A stretch of DNA of 64,000 nucleotides from Streptomyces gossypii (GTDB lineage: Bacteria > Actinomycetota > Actinomycetes > Streptomycetales > Streptomycetaceae). The stretch lies in assembly GCF_025165795.1 (NCBI RefSeq), contig NZ_JAJAGO010000008.1, positions 124,001-188,000 of the forward strand. Reading direction: 5' to 3'. The stretch's first letter is position 1, and the number at the start of each line of letters is the position of its first letter. This document shows, piece by piece, positions 33,964 to 43,485 of this stretch. A program made the position numbers and the translations under genes. Under the pieces are notes generated by a model. The model was given only the letters and a program-made list of their open reading frames with translations. It was not told where the DNA came from and did no database searches.

Positions 33964-34815
33964 GTGACGGCAGCACGACACGAGTCGGGAAGGCGTGCCA
34001 TGGGCACCGACGGGGTTGCGGCCACGGGGGTCGGCAGGAACAGCGCGAGCGCGGGCGGAAGCACCGGCGCGAGCGCCAACAACGGGCAGGCGGCCACCCG
34101 TACCGCGCGCGTACCCAAGTACTACCGGCTGAAGCGGCATCTGCTGGAGATGACCGAAACCCTGCCACCCGGCACCCCGGTGCCGCCCGAACGCACACTG
34201 GCCAGTGAGTTCGACACCTCCCGTACGACGGTGCGCCAGGCACTTCAGGAACTCGTCGTCGAGGGGCGGCTGGAGCGCATCCAGGGCAAGGGCACCTTCG
34301 TCGCCAAGCCCAAGGTCTCGCAGGCACTGCAACTCACCTCGTACACCGAGGACATGCGGGCACAGGGCCTCGAACCCACCTCACAGCTCCTGGACATCGG
34401 CTACATCACCGCCGACGACCGGCTCGCCGCCCTGCTGGACATCCAGACCGGCGGGCGGGTGCTGCGGATCGAGCGGCTGCGGCTGGCCAGCGGCGAACCG
34501 ATGGCCATCGAGACCACCCACCTGTCCGAGAAGCGCTTCCCGGCACTGCGCCGCAGCCTGGTGAAGTACGCCTCGCTCTACACGGCGCTCGCCGAGGTCT
34601 ACGGCGTCCACCTGGCCGAGGCGGAGGAGACGATCGAGACCTCGCTGGCCACTCCGCGCGAGGCCGGCCTCCTGGCCACCGATGTCGGCCTGCCGATGCT
34701 GATGCTCTCCCGGCACTCACAGGACACCGACGGCGAACCGGTCGAGTGGGTCCGGTCGGTCTACCGGGGGGACCGCTACAAGTTCGTGGCGACCCTCCAG
34801 CGCCCGCGCCACTGA
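33964..34815 (+). CDS. dasR: GntR-family (HutC subfamily) regulator DasR
   Basis: The GTG at 33964, with GGAGGAG just upstream, gives 283 residues; a start at the ATG at 34000 would remove a Gly/Ser-rich tail. The N-terminal winged helix (PPERTLASEFDTSRTTVRQALQELVVEGRLERIQGKGTFVAKPK) is nearly identical to S. coelicolor DasR. The effector domain contains QGLEPTSQLLDIGYITADDRLAALLDI. DasR is the global regulator of aminosugar use and development and responds to GlcN-6-phosphate. It is divergent from dasA and probably acts through the two dre sites. Confidence 0.95.
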   Translation: MTAARHESGRRAMGTDGVAATGVGRNSASAGGSTGASANNGQAATRTARVPKYYRLKRHLLEMTETLPPGTPVPPERTLASEFDTSRTTVRQALQELVVEGRLERIQGKGTFVAKPKVSQALQLTSYTEDMRAQGLEPTSQLLDIGYITADDRLAALLDIQTGGRVLRIERLRLASGEPMAIETTHLSEKRFPALRRSLVKYASLYTALAEVYGVHLAEAEETIETSLATPREAGLLATDVGLPMLMLSRHSQDTDGEPVEWVRSVYRGDRYKFVATLQRPRH

Positions 34816-34941
34816 GGGGCCCGCGTAAGCGGAATCCCCTCCCCCGACAGATCAGCGTGGTTCGGGGTAGTGACGCGGAGCTGCGACCTCGCTAGATTCC
34901 AGCGGATGACGCAGAAGGCGCGCAGAAACGGAGTCGCACGC

Positions 34942-35220
34942 ATGTCCCCACCCTCCGGAACCGCCAGCGGCCCGGTCGTCACGCCCTCACGCGTGGTGGC
35001 CGGGCTGTGCCTCTTCGCTCCGTTCGTCTCGATGCTCTGGGTCGGGTCGTACGACAGCATCGACCCGAAGTTCATCGGCATCCCGTTCTTCTACTGGTAC
35101 CAGATGCTCTGGGTGCCGATCTCGACGCTGCTCACCTGCATCGCGTACGTCCTGGTGCGCCGCGAGCAGGCCGCCCGGAAGCAGGCCACCCGGCCGCCCG
35201 AGGGGAGTGAGCCGAAGTGA
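34942..35220 (+). CDS. DUF3311 small membrane protein, symporter partner
   Basis: The ATG at 34942 gives 92 residues; an ATG at 34906 after a TAGATT element is an alternative leaderless start. Two hydrophobic helices (VVAGLCLFAPFVSMLWVGSY and IGIPFFYWYQMLWVPISTLLTCIAYVLV) fit DUF3311. Its stop overlaps the symporter start (GTGA). DUF3311 proteins accompany MctP-type symporters, probably as an accessory subunit. Confidence 0.88.
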   Translation: MSPPSGTASGPVVTPSRVVAGLCLFAPFVSMLWVGSYDSIDPKFIGIPFFYWYQMLWVPISTLLTCIAYVLVRREQAARKQATRPPEGSEPK

Positions 35221-36848
35221 ACGAAGGCGTCAACGTCGTCGCGCTCATCGTCTTCCTCTTCTTCTTCGCCCTGGTCACCATCATGGGCTTCCTCGCCGCC
35301 CGCTGGCGCAAAGCGGCGGTTGCCGACAACCTGGACGAATGGGGTCTGGGCGGGCGGAGCTTCGGCACCTGGATCACCTGGTTCCTGCTCGGCGGCGACC
35401 TGTACACCGCCTACACCTTCGTCGCCGTCCCGGCGGCGATCTACGCGGCGGGCGCGGCCGGGTTCTTCGCGGTGCCGTACACGATCCTCGTCTACCCGCT
35501 GATCTTCCTCTTCCTGCCCCGGCTCTGGTCCGTCTCGCACCGGCACGGCTATGTGACCACCTCCGACTTCGTCAAGGGACGCTTCGGCTCGAAGAGCCTC
35601 TCCCTGGCGGTCGCCGTCACCGGCATCCTCGCCACGATGCCGTACATCGCCCTGCAGCTCGTCGGCATCCAGGCGGTGCTCGACGTGATGGGCCTCGGCG
35701 GCGGCGAATCGACGCACTGGTTCGTCAAGGACCTGCCCCTGCTGATCGCCTTCGGCGTGCTGGCGGCCTACACCTACTCCTCCGGCCTGCGTGCCCCGGC
35801 CCTGATCGCCTTCGTCAAGGACGCGCTGATCTACATCGTGATCGCGGTGGCGATCATCTACATCCCCATCGAACTGGGCGGGTTCGACGACATCTTCAAC
35901 GACGCCGGGGAGAAGCTCTCGGAAAGCGGCGGTTCGCTGGTGGCCGGGCCGGACGCGCACTGGGCCTACGCCACGCTCGCACTGGGCTCCGCGCTCGCGC
36001 TGTTCATGTATCCGCACGCGATCACCGCGACGCTCTCCAGCCGCAGCCGCGAGGTGATCCGCCGCAACACCACGATCCTGCCGCTGTACTCCCTGATGCT
36101 CGGACTGCTCGCGCTGCTCGGCTTCATGGGCCTGGCGGCGGGCATCGAGGTCGACAACGGGCAGCTGATCGTGCCGCAGCTGTTCGAGAACATGTTCCCG
36201 GCCTGGTTCGCCGGTGTGGCGTTCGCCGCAATCGGCATCGGAGCCCTGGTCCCGGCCGCGATCATGTCGATCGCCGCGGCGAACCTCTTCACCCGCAACA
36301 TCTACCGGGACTTCCTCAAGCCGGACGCCACCCCGGCCCAGGAGACCAAGGTCTCCAAGATCACCTCACTGGTGGTGAAGGTGGGCGCGCTGGTCTTCGT
36401 GCTCACGCTGGACAAGTCGACGGCGATCAACTTCCAGCTGCTGGGCGGGCTCTGGATCGTGCAGACCTTCCCGGCACTGGTCGGCGGGCTGTTCACCCGG
36501 TGGTTCCACCGCTGGGCACTGCTGGCCGGATGGGCCGTCGGCATGACCTACGGCACGATCGCGGCGTACAACGTCTCCAGCCCCACGCAGAAGCACTTCG
36601 GCGGCAGCAACGACACGATCCCGATGATCGGGGAGATCGGGTACATCGGGCTGACCGCCTTCGTGCTGAACGCGCTGGTGACGGTCGCCATGACCTTCGT
36701 CCTGCGGGCGATGAAGGCGCCGGACGGCGTCGATGAGACCACGCCGGCGGACTACCTGGCGGACGCCGGCGACCCGAAGGTGAAGGACCTGCCCCCGCAG
36801 AGGGCAGAACCGGAAGCCGAACAGCGGGAGCCCACCTCGGGCAGCTGA
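35217..36848 (+). CDS. mctP: Sodium:solute symporter, MctP-like monocarboxylate uptake permease
   Basis: The GTG at 35217 overlaps the DUF3311 stop and gives 543 residues. About 13 membrane helices and the SSS-family motifs are visible: WGLGGRSFGTWITWFLLGGDLYTAYTFVAVPAAIYAAG and PYIALQLVGIQAVLDVMG. The sequence and the DUF3311 partner point to uptake of acetate, pyruvate or other monocarboxylates. Substrate choice is inferred by family. Confidence 0.87.
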   Translation: MNEGVNVVALIVFLFFFALVTIMGFLAARWRKAAVADNLDEWGLGGRSFGTWITWFLLGGDLYTAYTFVAVPAAIYAAGAAGFFAVPYTILVYPLIFLFLPRLWSVSHRHGYVTTSDFVKGRFGSKSLSLAVAVTGILATMPYIALQLVGIQAVLDVMGLGGGESTHWFVKDLPLLIAFGVLAAYTYSSGLRAPALIAFVKDALIYIVIAVAIIYIPIELGGFDDIFNDAGEKLSESGGSLVAGPDAHWAYATLALGSALALFMYPHAITATLSSRSREVIRRNTTILPLYSLMLGLLALLGFMGLAAGIEVDNGQLIVPQLFENMFPAWFAGVAFAAIGIGALVPAAIMSIAAANLFTRNIYRDFLKPDATPAQETKVSKITSLVVKVGALVFVLTLDKSTAINFQLLGGLWIVQTFPALVGGLFTRWFHRWALLAGWAVGMTYGTIAAYNVSSPTQKHFGGSNDTIPMIGEIGYIGLTAFVLNALVTVAMTFVLRAMKAPDGVDETTPADYLADAGDPKVKDLPPQRAEPEAEQREPTSGS

Positions 36849-36873
36849 GCCCGGCAGCCGACCCAGCGATGCG

Positions 36874-36912
36874 GCGGCACCCCACCGCAGACAGTCGTCA
36901 GTGGGGTGCCGC
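36874..36912 (+). terminator. Terminator after the symporter gene
   Basis: A 12-bp perfect stem (36874-36885 and 36901-36912, GCGGCACCCCAC and its complement) with a 15-base loop lies 26 bp past the symporter stop. Its right arm is next to the start of the following gene. Confidence 0.8.
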
Positions 36913-36924
36913 ATGCTGGCAGCC

Positions 36925-37425
36925 ATGGACATCACGATCAGGGCCGCGCGGGAGGAAGAGCTGACGGGCGTCGGCGAGCTGACCGCGCGCGCATTCCTCG
37001 ACGACGGCCTGCTGACCCACGGGACGGGCGATCCGTATCTTGCCGTGCTGCGCGACGCCCGCCGCCGGGCGGAGCACGCGGAGGTGCTCGTGGCGGTGGA
37101 CGCGGAGGGCGAGGTGCTGGGCGCCGTGGCCTTCGTCGGCGCCGGCGGCGAGTACGCGGACATCGCGGGGGCGGGCGAGGCGGAGTTCCGGATGCTGGCG
37201 GTGCGACCGGAGGGGCGCGGGCGAGGTGTGGGCGAGGCGCTGGTGCGCGAGTGCCTGGCGCGGGCGCGCGGCCTCGGGCTGCGCGCGATGGTGCTCTCCA
37301 GCCAGCCGTCGATGGTGGCGGCGCACCGGCTCTACGGGCGGCTGGGCTTCACCCGCACCCCGGAGCGCGACTGGGAGCCCCTGCCGGGCCTCCTCCTCTG
37401 GACGTTCGCCCTGGAGCTGCCTTAG
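36925..37425 (+). CDS. GNAT-family N-acetyltransferase
   Basis: The ATG at 36925 gives 166 residues; an ATG at 36913 is also possible. The acetyl-CoA-binding motif is RMLAVRPEGRGRGVGEALVRECL, with AMVLSSQPSMVAAHRLYGRLGFTRTPERDW near the end, typical of the fold. The substrate is unknown. Just after its stop lies the repeat element at 37425-37592. Confidence 0.86.
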   Translation: MDITIRAAREEELTGVGELTARAFLDDGLLTHGTGDPYLAVLRDARRRAEHAEVLVAVDAEGEVLGAVAFVGAGGEYADIAGAGEAEFRMLAVRPEGRGRGVGEALVRECLARARGLGLRAMVLSSQPSMVAAHRLYGRLGFTRTPERDWEPLPGLLLWTFALELP

Positions 37426-37592
37426 AGCCGCTAACAGAATGGGCGGTCGGCTTGCGACGCCTGGCACGCGCGCTCGCCGCGTTGTCGGAGTCGTCCATGT
37501 ACGCCCAGTACGAGGACGATCCTCCGCCTTGCGAGCGCACGCACCAGACGCCGCAAGCTGATCGACCGCCCATTCTGTTAGGGGCTCTTAGG
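37425..37592. repeat. Long near-palindromic repeat element, copy C (best preserved)
   Basis: About 40-bp outer arms (GCCGCTAACAGAATGGGCGG on the left, CCGCCCATTCTGTTAGGGGC on the right) are followed by inner arms GCGCTCGC / GCGAGCGC. The core carries CGCGTTGTCGGAG, AGTACGAGGACGATCCTCCG and GCACGCACCAGACG. The whole could fold as one long hairpin. It fills the gap between convergent genes; the acetyltransferase gene ends at its left edge. Confidence 0.9.
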
Positions 37593-37631
37593 GCCTGTCC
37601 GGCGGACAGGCCCCAAGGTCTGTCGTGCCGG

Positions 37632-38234
37632 TCAGCAGCCGCCGCAGTTGTAGTAGGTCACGTCCCAGTGGTTGCCCTCGCGGTAGTAGACGTTCCCCGC
37701 ACCGGACTTCCACTTGGAGCCGCCGATGGAGGTGAAGGCCCCCATGATGTAGTTGTCGAGGCAGCCGGACAGGCTGAAGTCCACCTTGTAGCCGTTCCAG
37801 TGGCTGTAGGTGCCGCTCGCGTGGCCGGTCTCGGTGCCGCCGGTGAGGTTGATCGCACAGCCGCTGGCGCTCTTCAGGGTGATCACCCCGTCCACGGTCG
37901 CTGAGTTGATCTGGTCGAAGGACGTGCAGTTCGGCTGGTTCCGGTTGGAGCAGCCGCCGCTGGAGGACCAGGAGATCCCGGCCGCCCGGAACTTCGCGGT
38001 CGCCTGCGAGTGGCTGAGCTTGGCCAACTGCTGGGCGCCTGCGGCGGGCGCCGTGGTGGCTGCCGCTCCGGTGGTGGCCGATGCGGCAGCGGTGGTGGCA
38101 GCGGTGACGGCCGTGACACTGGTGACGCCGGTGACCATCAGCGCCGCCGCGCCCGCGCCGGCGATCAGTCGAACCAGGCGGCGCCGTCCCGCCCGGGTAC
38201 CGCGACGGCCGTCGCGGGCCGGAATCCTGACCAT
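37632..38234 (-). CDS. Secreted protein with M15-like (DD-peptidase fold) motifs
   Basis: The ATG at 38234, with GGAGGC upstream, gives 200 residues. A twin-Arg-like basic start (RRGTRAGRRRLVRL) precedes a hydrophobic helix and an Ala/Thr-rich linker, so it is exported. The domain from residue 95 has SSSGGCSNRNQPNCTSFDQIN and GTETGHASGTYSHWNGYKVDF. SHWNGYKVD and the closing YREGNHWDVTYYNCGGC resemble the SxHxxGxAxD and HWD/HWH zinc motifs of M15 peptidases. Six cysteines suggest disulfides. A role in cell-wall cleavage is an inference. Confidence 0.65.
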   Translation of the reverse strand: MVRIPARDGRRGTRAGRRRLVRLIAGAGAAALMVTGVTSVTAVTAATTAAASATTGAAATTAPAAGAQQLAKLSHSQATAKFRAAGISWSSSGGCSNRNQPNCTSFDQINSATVDGVITLKSASGCAINLTGGTETGHASGTYSHWNGYKVDFSLSGCLDNYIMGAFTSIGGSKWKSGAGNVYYREGNHWDVTYYNCGGC

Positions 38235-38377
38235 GATGCCTCCGTACGGTGGGGGAACACCGACATTGGCGGGCGCGGTGCAGCAGGTCAAGTACGCCGG
38301 GTAACTGCCAATGGCTCGTCCACTGGCACCCGGAGCACCCGTACCCGCCCGGCGGTCCGCGCGGCAGCGGGCCGAGC

Positions 38378-39010
38378 TCAGTCGTTCGGGACCGTCTCGT
38401 AGCGCGCGGTGCCCTCGGCCATCTGCCGGAGGGCCTCCTTCCGGTCCCGCTTGGAGAGCCGGTCGATGTAGAGATAGCCGTACAGGTGGTCGGTCTCGTG
38501 CTGAAGGCAGCGCGCGAAATAGCCGTCGCCCTGGATCACGACCGGCTTGCCCTCGGCGTCCTGTCCGCGGACGACCGCCCGGTCCGGGCGGTCGAGCGAG
38601 GCGTAGGCCGTGGGCACCGAGAGACAGCCCTCGTTCGAGTCGTCCAGCGCCCGCTGCTCAGCCGGGAGTTCGTCCAGCACCGGGTTGCAGACGGCGCCCA
38701 CGTGCCGTACGCCGTCGTCGTCCGGGCAGTCGTAGACGAAGACCTTCAGGTCGACGCCGATCTGGTTCGCCGCCAGGCCGACCCCCTCGGCCGCCCGCTG
38801 GCTGGCGAACATGTCGTCGATCAACGCCGCCAGTTCAGGCCCGAATTCGGTCACGTCCGCACACTCCCTGTGCAGAACCGGATTACCGACGACCGTGATC
38901 GGATGTACGGTGCCGCGCTCGCAGTGTGCCCGCTCGCGCGCCTCGCAGTCCTCCGTGTCGACGACGAACTCTTCCACGGACTCCGACCGGGTGTCCTGCT
39001 GCTGCGCCAT
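38378..39010 (-). CDS. def: Peptide deformylase
   Basis: The ATG at 39010 gives 210 residues; an ATG at 39031 is also possible. GAGGAAGG lies 11 bases upstream of the chosen start. The motifs EGVGLAANQIG, EGCLSVP and QHETDHLYGYLYIDR are the three conserved deformylase blocks; the Cys and two His bind the metal. It removes formyl groups from new polypeptides. The N-terminal 40 residues are acidic and not part of the core. Confidence 0.95.
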   Translation of the reverse strand: MAQQQDTRSESVEEFVVDTEDCEARERAHCERGTVHPITVVGNPVLHRECADVTEFGPELAALIDDMFASQRAAEGVGLAANQIGVDLKVFVYDCPDDDGVRHVGAVCNPVLDELPAEQRALDDSNEGCLSVPTAYASLDRPDRAVVRGQDAEGKPVVIQGDGYFARCLQHETDHLYGYLYIDRLSKRDRKEALRQMAEGTARYETVPND

Positions 39011-39094
39011 TCCGCCGTACGCCTTCCTCATGCCCGGAGTCCGGGATCCGTCTCGCCTCTACGCCCTACAGGGTACGGGTGCGATTGCGCGAGC

Positions 39095-40096
39095 TCAGCA
39101 GACTTCTTCCAGATCCCGCCACTCGCGGGTTTCCGGGCTGTCCGCGACCCAGCCGTCCAACAGCCCCCGCACCAGTCCGCCCGGCGCCGCGAGCCCGCAT
39201 TCGCGCTCCGGAATCCACAGGTCACCGGGACCGCCCGCGGTCATGTGGCCGAGAGGCCCGGGGTGGCCCGGCGAGCTGTGGTCATGCGGGTCCAGGTGCA
39301 GCGAGCCGTCGCCCTCGTCGCTCGGCATCCGGCTCTCCGAGCACGAGCGGCACAGCAGCCGCACCGAGGACGACCAGTCCTCGGCCGCGAACCCGGCCTC
39401 GGCCGCGAGTCGTTCCAGCGCGTCACGGTCGGATTCGGACGCCGCCTCCAGCAGCACCACCCAGGTGGGCACGGGCGAGGGCGCCCAGAGTTCGATCTCG
39501 TCGAAGACGGGGTAGGACGGCCCGGCGGCGGTGGTGCGCTCGCCGTGCGGCACGCCGTCGTGCAGCACCACCTCGCCCCAGCGGCGGCCGGAGGAGGGCA
39601 GCGGAATGCTCTGGATCTCCAGCCGGGCCGGATCGATCCTGCTCCCCCACACCACCTCGGCCTCGCCCTCCGGGGAGAGCCGTACGGCCGCGCTGCCCAG
39701 CTGCATCCCGGTCGGCTCACCCGCCGCCGCGGCGGTCTGCGCCTCACCGGGCACCCGCAGCCCGTACGCCTGCCAGCTGCGGCGCGCGAGGGGCCAGTCC
39801 TGGAGGGCCGTGGCGGCGATGCCGACGTTCCACCAGTCGGGGGCGCCCGTGTCCCGGTCCAGCAGGGCGACGGCCCGCAGTCCGGCCGCCCTCGCCTGCT
39901 CCCAGTCATGGCGGAACTTGTGCAGCAGGGCGAGGTTGAACCACGACTCGGACAGCCACGGCTCCAGATCTGCGGCACGCGTCAGCAGGGCGCCGGCGTC
40001 CTCGTAACGTCCGTCACCGATGAGCGTGAACGCGCGGTCGGTCGCCTGCCGCCACGAGGCGGAGGGCCGGTGCCGCACTTTGCCGAAGATCCTCAC
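39095..40096 (-). CDS. TPR-repeat conserved hypothetical protein
   Basis: The GTG at 40096 gives 333 residues (VRIFGKVRHRPSASWRQATDRAFTLIG at the start). Two to three tetratricopeptide repeats are seen: DRAFTLIGDGRYEDAGALLTRAADLEPWLSESWFNLALLHKFRHDWEQARAAGLRAV. The C-terminal half has acidic, aromatic-rich sequence without known motif and a SVRLLCRSCSESR pair of cysteines. Function is unknown. Divergent or upstream genes give no hint. Confidence 0.8.
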   Translation of the reverse strand: MRIFGKVRHRPSASWRQATDRAFTLIGDGRYEDAGALLTRAADLEPWLSESWFNLALLHKFRHDWEQARAAGLRAVALLDRDTGAPDWWNVGIAATALQDWPLARRSWQAYGLRVPGEAQTAAAAGEPTGMQLGSAAVRLSPEGEAEVVWGSRIDPARLEIQSIPLPSSGRRWGEVVLHDGVPHGERTTAAGPSYPVFDEIELWAPSPVPTWVVLLEAASESDRDALERLAAEAGFAAEDWSSSVRLLCRSCSESRMPSDEGDGSLHLDPHDHSSPGHPGPLGHMTAGGPGDLWIPERECGLAAPGGLVRGLLDGWVADSPETREWRDLEEVC

Positions 40097-40480
40097 GATG
40101 TGTCGCCTGATTCCCCTGTCGCTCGTCCGACGCGTCGCTTTCACCGTCGGGCGCCGGGTGTCGCCGTGTCTGTGCTTGTCGCTGTCGGTCGCAGCCGGGT
40201 CGCTGTGCAACACCGTGTGTACGCCTGTCCCGGGCGCCCGGCATGCGTGTTTCTAGTTCCCTCTTCGCATCCAACCATGCCCACTCGGGTCCGCGCTCAC
40301 TACCCGTGAGTCAGGGGGGCTTGGACTCCGCGGCGAGCACCGGGAGGGGTGCGCGGTGGAGAAGCCGCCGAGGTGGCGCGCGAGGTGTCGCACACAGGTG
40401 CGAGGGAGGGTTCCTTCGGGGCTGGACCGGCACAAGGACGCGGCCTCACCCAATCGGGTGAGGCAGCGAAGTCCCAGAGG
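40097..40480. other. Intergenic region between TPR gene and rsrA
   Basis: In this 384 bp gap only the hairpin at 40443-40464 is visible. No gene, repeat or clear promoter motif was found. Confidence 0.5.
40443..40464 (-). terminator. Terminator after sigR-rsrA
   Basis: A perfect 9-bp stem (GCCTCACCC / GGGTGAGGC) with an AATC loop lies 17 bp past the rsrA stop. Confidence 0.8.
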
Positions 40481-40872
40481 TCAGGCGAGGTGCTTACCGG
40501 AATCCGGCGTCGGTGCTCCCTCTGCCGCCGTCTCCGACAAGGCCTCCTTCGCCGGCGGCCGCTTCATCACCGGCTGCTTCGCCGAGTGCTGTTCCGTCAC
40601 CGGCTGCTCCGCGACCGGCTCGCACTCACGGATCTTGTCGATTCGACCCATCACCTTGGACCGCAGGTCGGAGGGGACGTCGTCACGACCGCAGCAGCGC
40701 TTGACCAGCTTCTTGACCTCCTGCTCCAGCCCGTACTTCTCCAGGCAGGGGGAGCATTCGTCGAAGTGCTCCTGGAACTTCTCGCAGTCCTTGTCCGGCA
40801 TCTCCTTGTCGAGATACTCATACAAATGGTTAAGGACCTCGGTGCAGTCCATCTCGTGCGGCTCTCCGCAGC

Positions 40873-40876
<4 letters not shown>
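40481..40876 (-). CDS. rsrA: Zinc-binding redox-sensing anti-sigma factor RsrA
   Basis: The ATG at 40876 overlaps the sigR stop (ATGA) and gives 131 residues. The ZAS motif has Cys11, His37, Cys41 and Cys44 (HFDECSPCLEKYG), the same positions as in S. coelicolor RsrA. A CC pair (VKRCCGRDD) also matches. It holds SigR inactive until oxidants form disulfides and release zinc. The C-terminal tail after residue 90 is longer and Glu/Pro-rich. Confidence 0.96.
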
Positions 40877-41580
<704 letters not shown>

Positions 41581-41787
41581 CTCCTCCGATGATGTGACGA
41601 GTCCGTACGAAGACTCGCTCGAATCGGAGAATAGACGACGACCGCCTACCGGCGCCGCCTGAATCTTCGGGGCACCGGCCAGCGCCAGCGTGGCCCAGTC
41701 CAGGTCAGCGGCCTGGTAACGCTGCGGGCAAGCGACAGAACCCATGGGGGCGGCTTCCTCTCATCTGACGTACCGGGTGATCGCCAC

Positions 41788-41813
41788 AACGCTCGTACCC
41801 GGAGACGTATTCC
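41788..41813 (-). promoter_or_regulatory. SigR-dependent autoregulatory promoter (P2-like)
   Basis: On the minus strand GGAAT (41813-41809) and GTT (41790-41788) are separated by exactly 18 bases, a perfect SigR promoter. It lies about 43 bp upstream of the long SigR' start at 41745. It would give positive feedback. Confidence 0.85.
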
Positions 41814-41874
41814 CCGGCCTGCCCGCCGCAGCCAGGGCCCGTCCCGTGGCCTGCCCGGGCGGACGGTCCCCCGG

Positions 41875-42531
41875 CTACGGGACCGTCCGCGCCAGCCAGT
41901 CCGCCACCGCGCCCGTCAGTACGGCCAGCACCTCGTCCTGGCCGGCCTCGGCCCGCTTCGGTACGGCGAAACCGTGATCGCCGCCGGGCACCTCGGCAAG
42001 CTCCGTATCACCCGGGAGCCCGACCGCCCGGAACTCCTCCGGACGCCCGAACGGATCGCGCCCGCCCTGCACGACGAGGACCGGAAGCCCCGCGCCGGTC
42101 AGCTCCCCCGCCCGGGACTTCTCCGGCTTTCCAGGAGGATGGAGGGGAAAGGCCAGCGCCAGCACGGCACGGGCGCCGAGCGCCTCGCCCGTACGGCAGG
42201 CCACCCGCGCACCCGCGCTGCGCCCGCCCGCGACGACGGGCAGCCCAGGGGCCGCCAGAGCGGGCCACAGCGCCGTCCAGCCCGCGTCCAGGGTGCGCGG
42301 CGCCGGGGCCACCTTGCGGCCCGCCACCCGCCACGGCTGCTCGACCAGCGCGACCGTCACTCCCCTCGCGGGCAGCGCCGTCGCGAGCGCCCGCAGGTCG
42401 CGCGCCTCGACGCCGCCGCCGGCGCCGTGTCCGAGCGCGAGCACGAGCCGGGCGCGGTCACCGGCGAACCAGTGGATCCGGGCTTCGCCCGCGGGTGTGA
42501 GAACCGTCTCAGCCTTCGGCGTGCCGCTCAT
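41875..42531 (-). CDS. Alpha/beta-hydrolase (Tex30/KANL3-like) protein
   Basis: The ATG at 42531 overlaps the stop of the upstream SRAP gene. The 218 residues contain the strand VLALGHGAGGGVEARDL, the nucleophile elbow GGRSAGARVACRTG and LVVQGGRDPFG and GGDHGFAVP with the likely Asp and His. The fold is an alpha/beta hydrolase; the substrate is unknown. Confidence 0.84.
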   Translation of the reverse strand: MSGTPKAETVLTPAGEARIHWFAGDRARLVLALGHGAGGGVEARDLRALATALPARGVTVALVEQPWRVAGRKVAPAPRTLDAGWTALWPALAAPGLPVVAGGRSAGARVACRTGEALGARAVLALAFPLHPPGKPEKSRAGELTGAGLPVLVVQGGRDPFGRPEEFRAVGLPGDTELAEVPGGDHGFAVPKRAEAGQDEVLAVLTGAVADWLARTVP

Positions 42532-43358
42532 CAGAACAGTGTTTCCTCTTCCGGAGCCGGCAGTTCCTTCAGCAGCTGGGCACCGTTGTTGCGCACGTTG
42601 CTGACGTCCGTCGAGACCGGGTAGGCGCGCATCCGGCCCGGCGGGGGCGGCACGAGCAGCTCACGCACCTGCCCGGGGTCCGTACGGGCCGGGTCCAGCC
42701 AGGCAGCCCAGCGATCCGGTGTGAGCATCAGCGGCATGCGCGGATGGATGTCACCGAGCGACTGCGGGCCCACTGCGCCGGACTCCCCGGTGGCTCCGGC
42801 CAGCAACGAGGTCTCCGCCTCCATGGTGATCACCGTGCACGTCGCCCACCAGGCGCGCTCGTGGTCGTCGGGCAGGGTGCTGTCCCGCCAGAACTCGTAC
42901 AGGCCCGCCATCGCCATCACGCTGCCGTCCGCCGGGGTGACGAAGTACGGCTGCTTGCGCGGACGCTTCTTCCGCCCCTCCTGCTCCAGGTCCAGCTCGC
43001 CCTTGGCGGTCACCCATTCGAAGTACCCGTCGGCCGGGAGGAGACAGCGGCGGGTCGTGAAGGGCTTCCGGTAGGAGGGCTTCTCATGCACCGTCTCCGC
43101 ACGGGCGTTGATCATCTTCGCCGCCGTCGCGGGTGACTTCGCCCACCCCGGCACCAGCCCCCACCTCAGCCGGCGCAGCTGCCGCACCGGACGCGGATCC
43201 TCGGAACCGCGCACCGGGCGGTCAAGGACCGCGTACACCTGCTTCGTCGGGGCGACGTTCCAGTCCGCCTCCAGAGCCTCCGCCGGCTCCCACTTCTCGA
43301 TCCCGAACAGGCCGACCAGATCCTCGGGGCTCCTGCTCGCCGCATACCGTCCGCACAT
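42531..43358 (-). CDS. SRAP-family (SOS response-associated peptidase / HMCES-like) protein
   Basis: The ATG at 43358 gives 275 residues. Cys2 (MCGRYA) follows the start, as required: in this family the Cys becomes N-terminal and forms a thiazolidine crosslink with abasic DNA. Other motifs: WNVAPTKQVYAV, RWGLVPGWAKSP, INARAETVHEKPSYRKPF and CLLPADGYFEW. GDIHPRMPLML holds the catalytic His. The gene overlaps the hydrolase gene downstream. Confidence 0.93.
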   Translation of the reverse strand: MCGRYAASRSPEDLVGLFGIEKWEPAEALEADWNVAPTKQVYAVLDRPVRGSEDPRPVRQLRRLRWGLVPGWAKSPATAAKMINARAETVHEKPSYRKPFTTRRCLLPADGYFEWVTAKGELDLEQEGRKKRPRKQPYFVTPADGSVMAMAGLYEFWRDSTLPDDHERAWWATCTVITMEAETSLLAGATGESGAVGPQSLGDIHPRMPLMLTPDRWAAWLDPARTDPGQVRELLVPPPPGRMRAYPVSTDVSNVRNNGAQLLKELPAPEEETLF

Positions 43359-43485
43359 AGGTGCCAGACTGCCACGGCACTCCGCGGCACCGCCGCCCGT
43401 TGCAGGGATGGCCGCCTCCGCAGGAGAGCGCGGGGCAGCCGCCGCGGGGCGAGCAGAGGACGAGCTGGGGACAAGTAGGGGAGTA

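Noticed and set aside
38811..40309. Long plus-strand frames opposite deformylase and the TPR gene.
   Set aside because: They lack domain similarity and are Arg/Ser/Pro-rich, as expected for antisense of high-GC genes.
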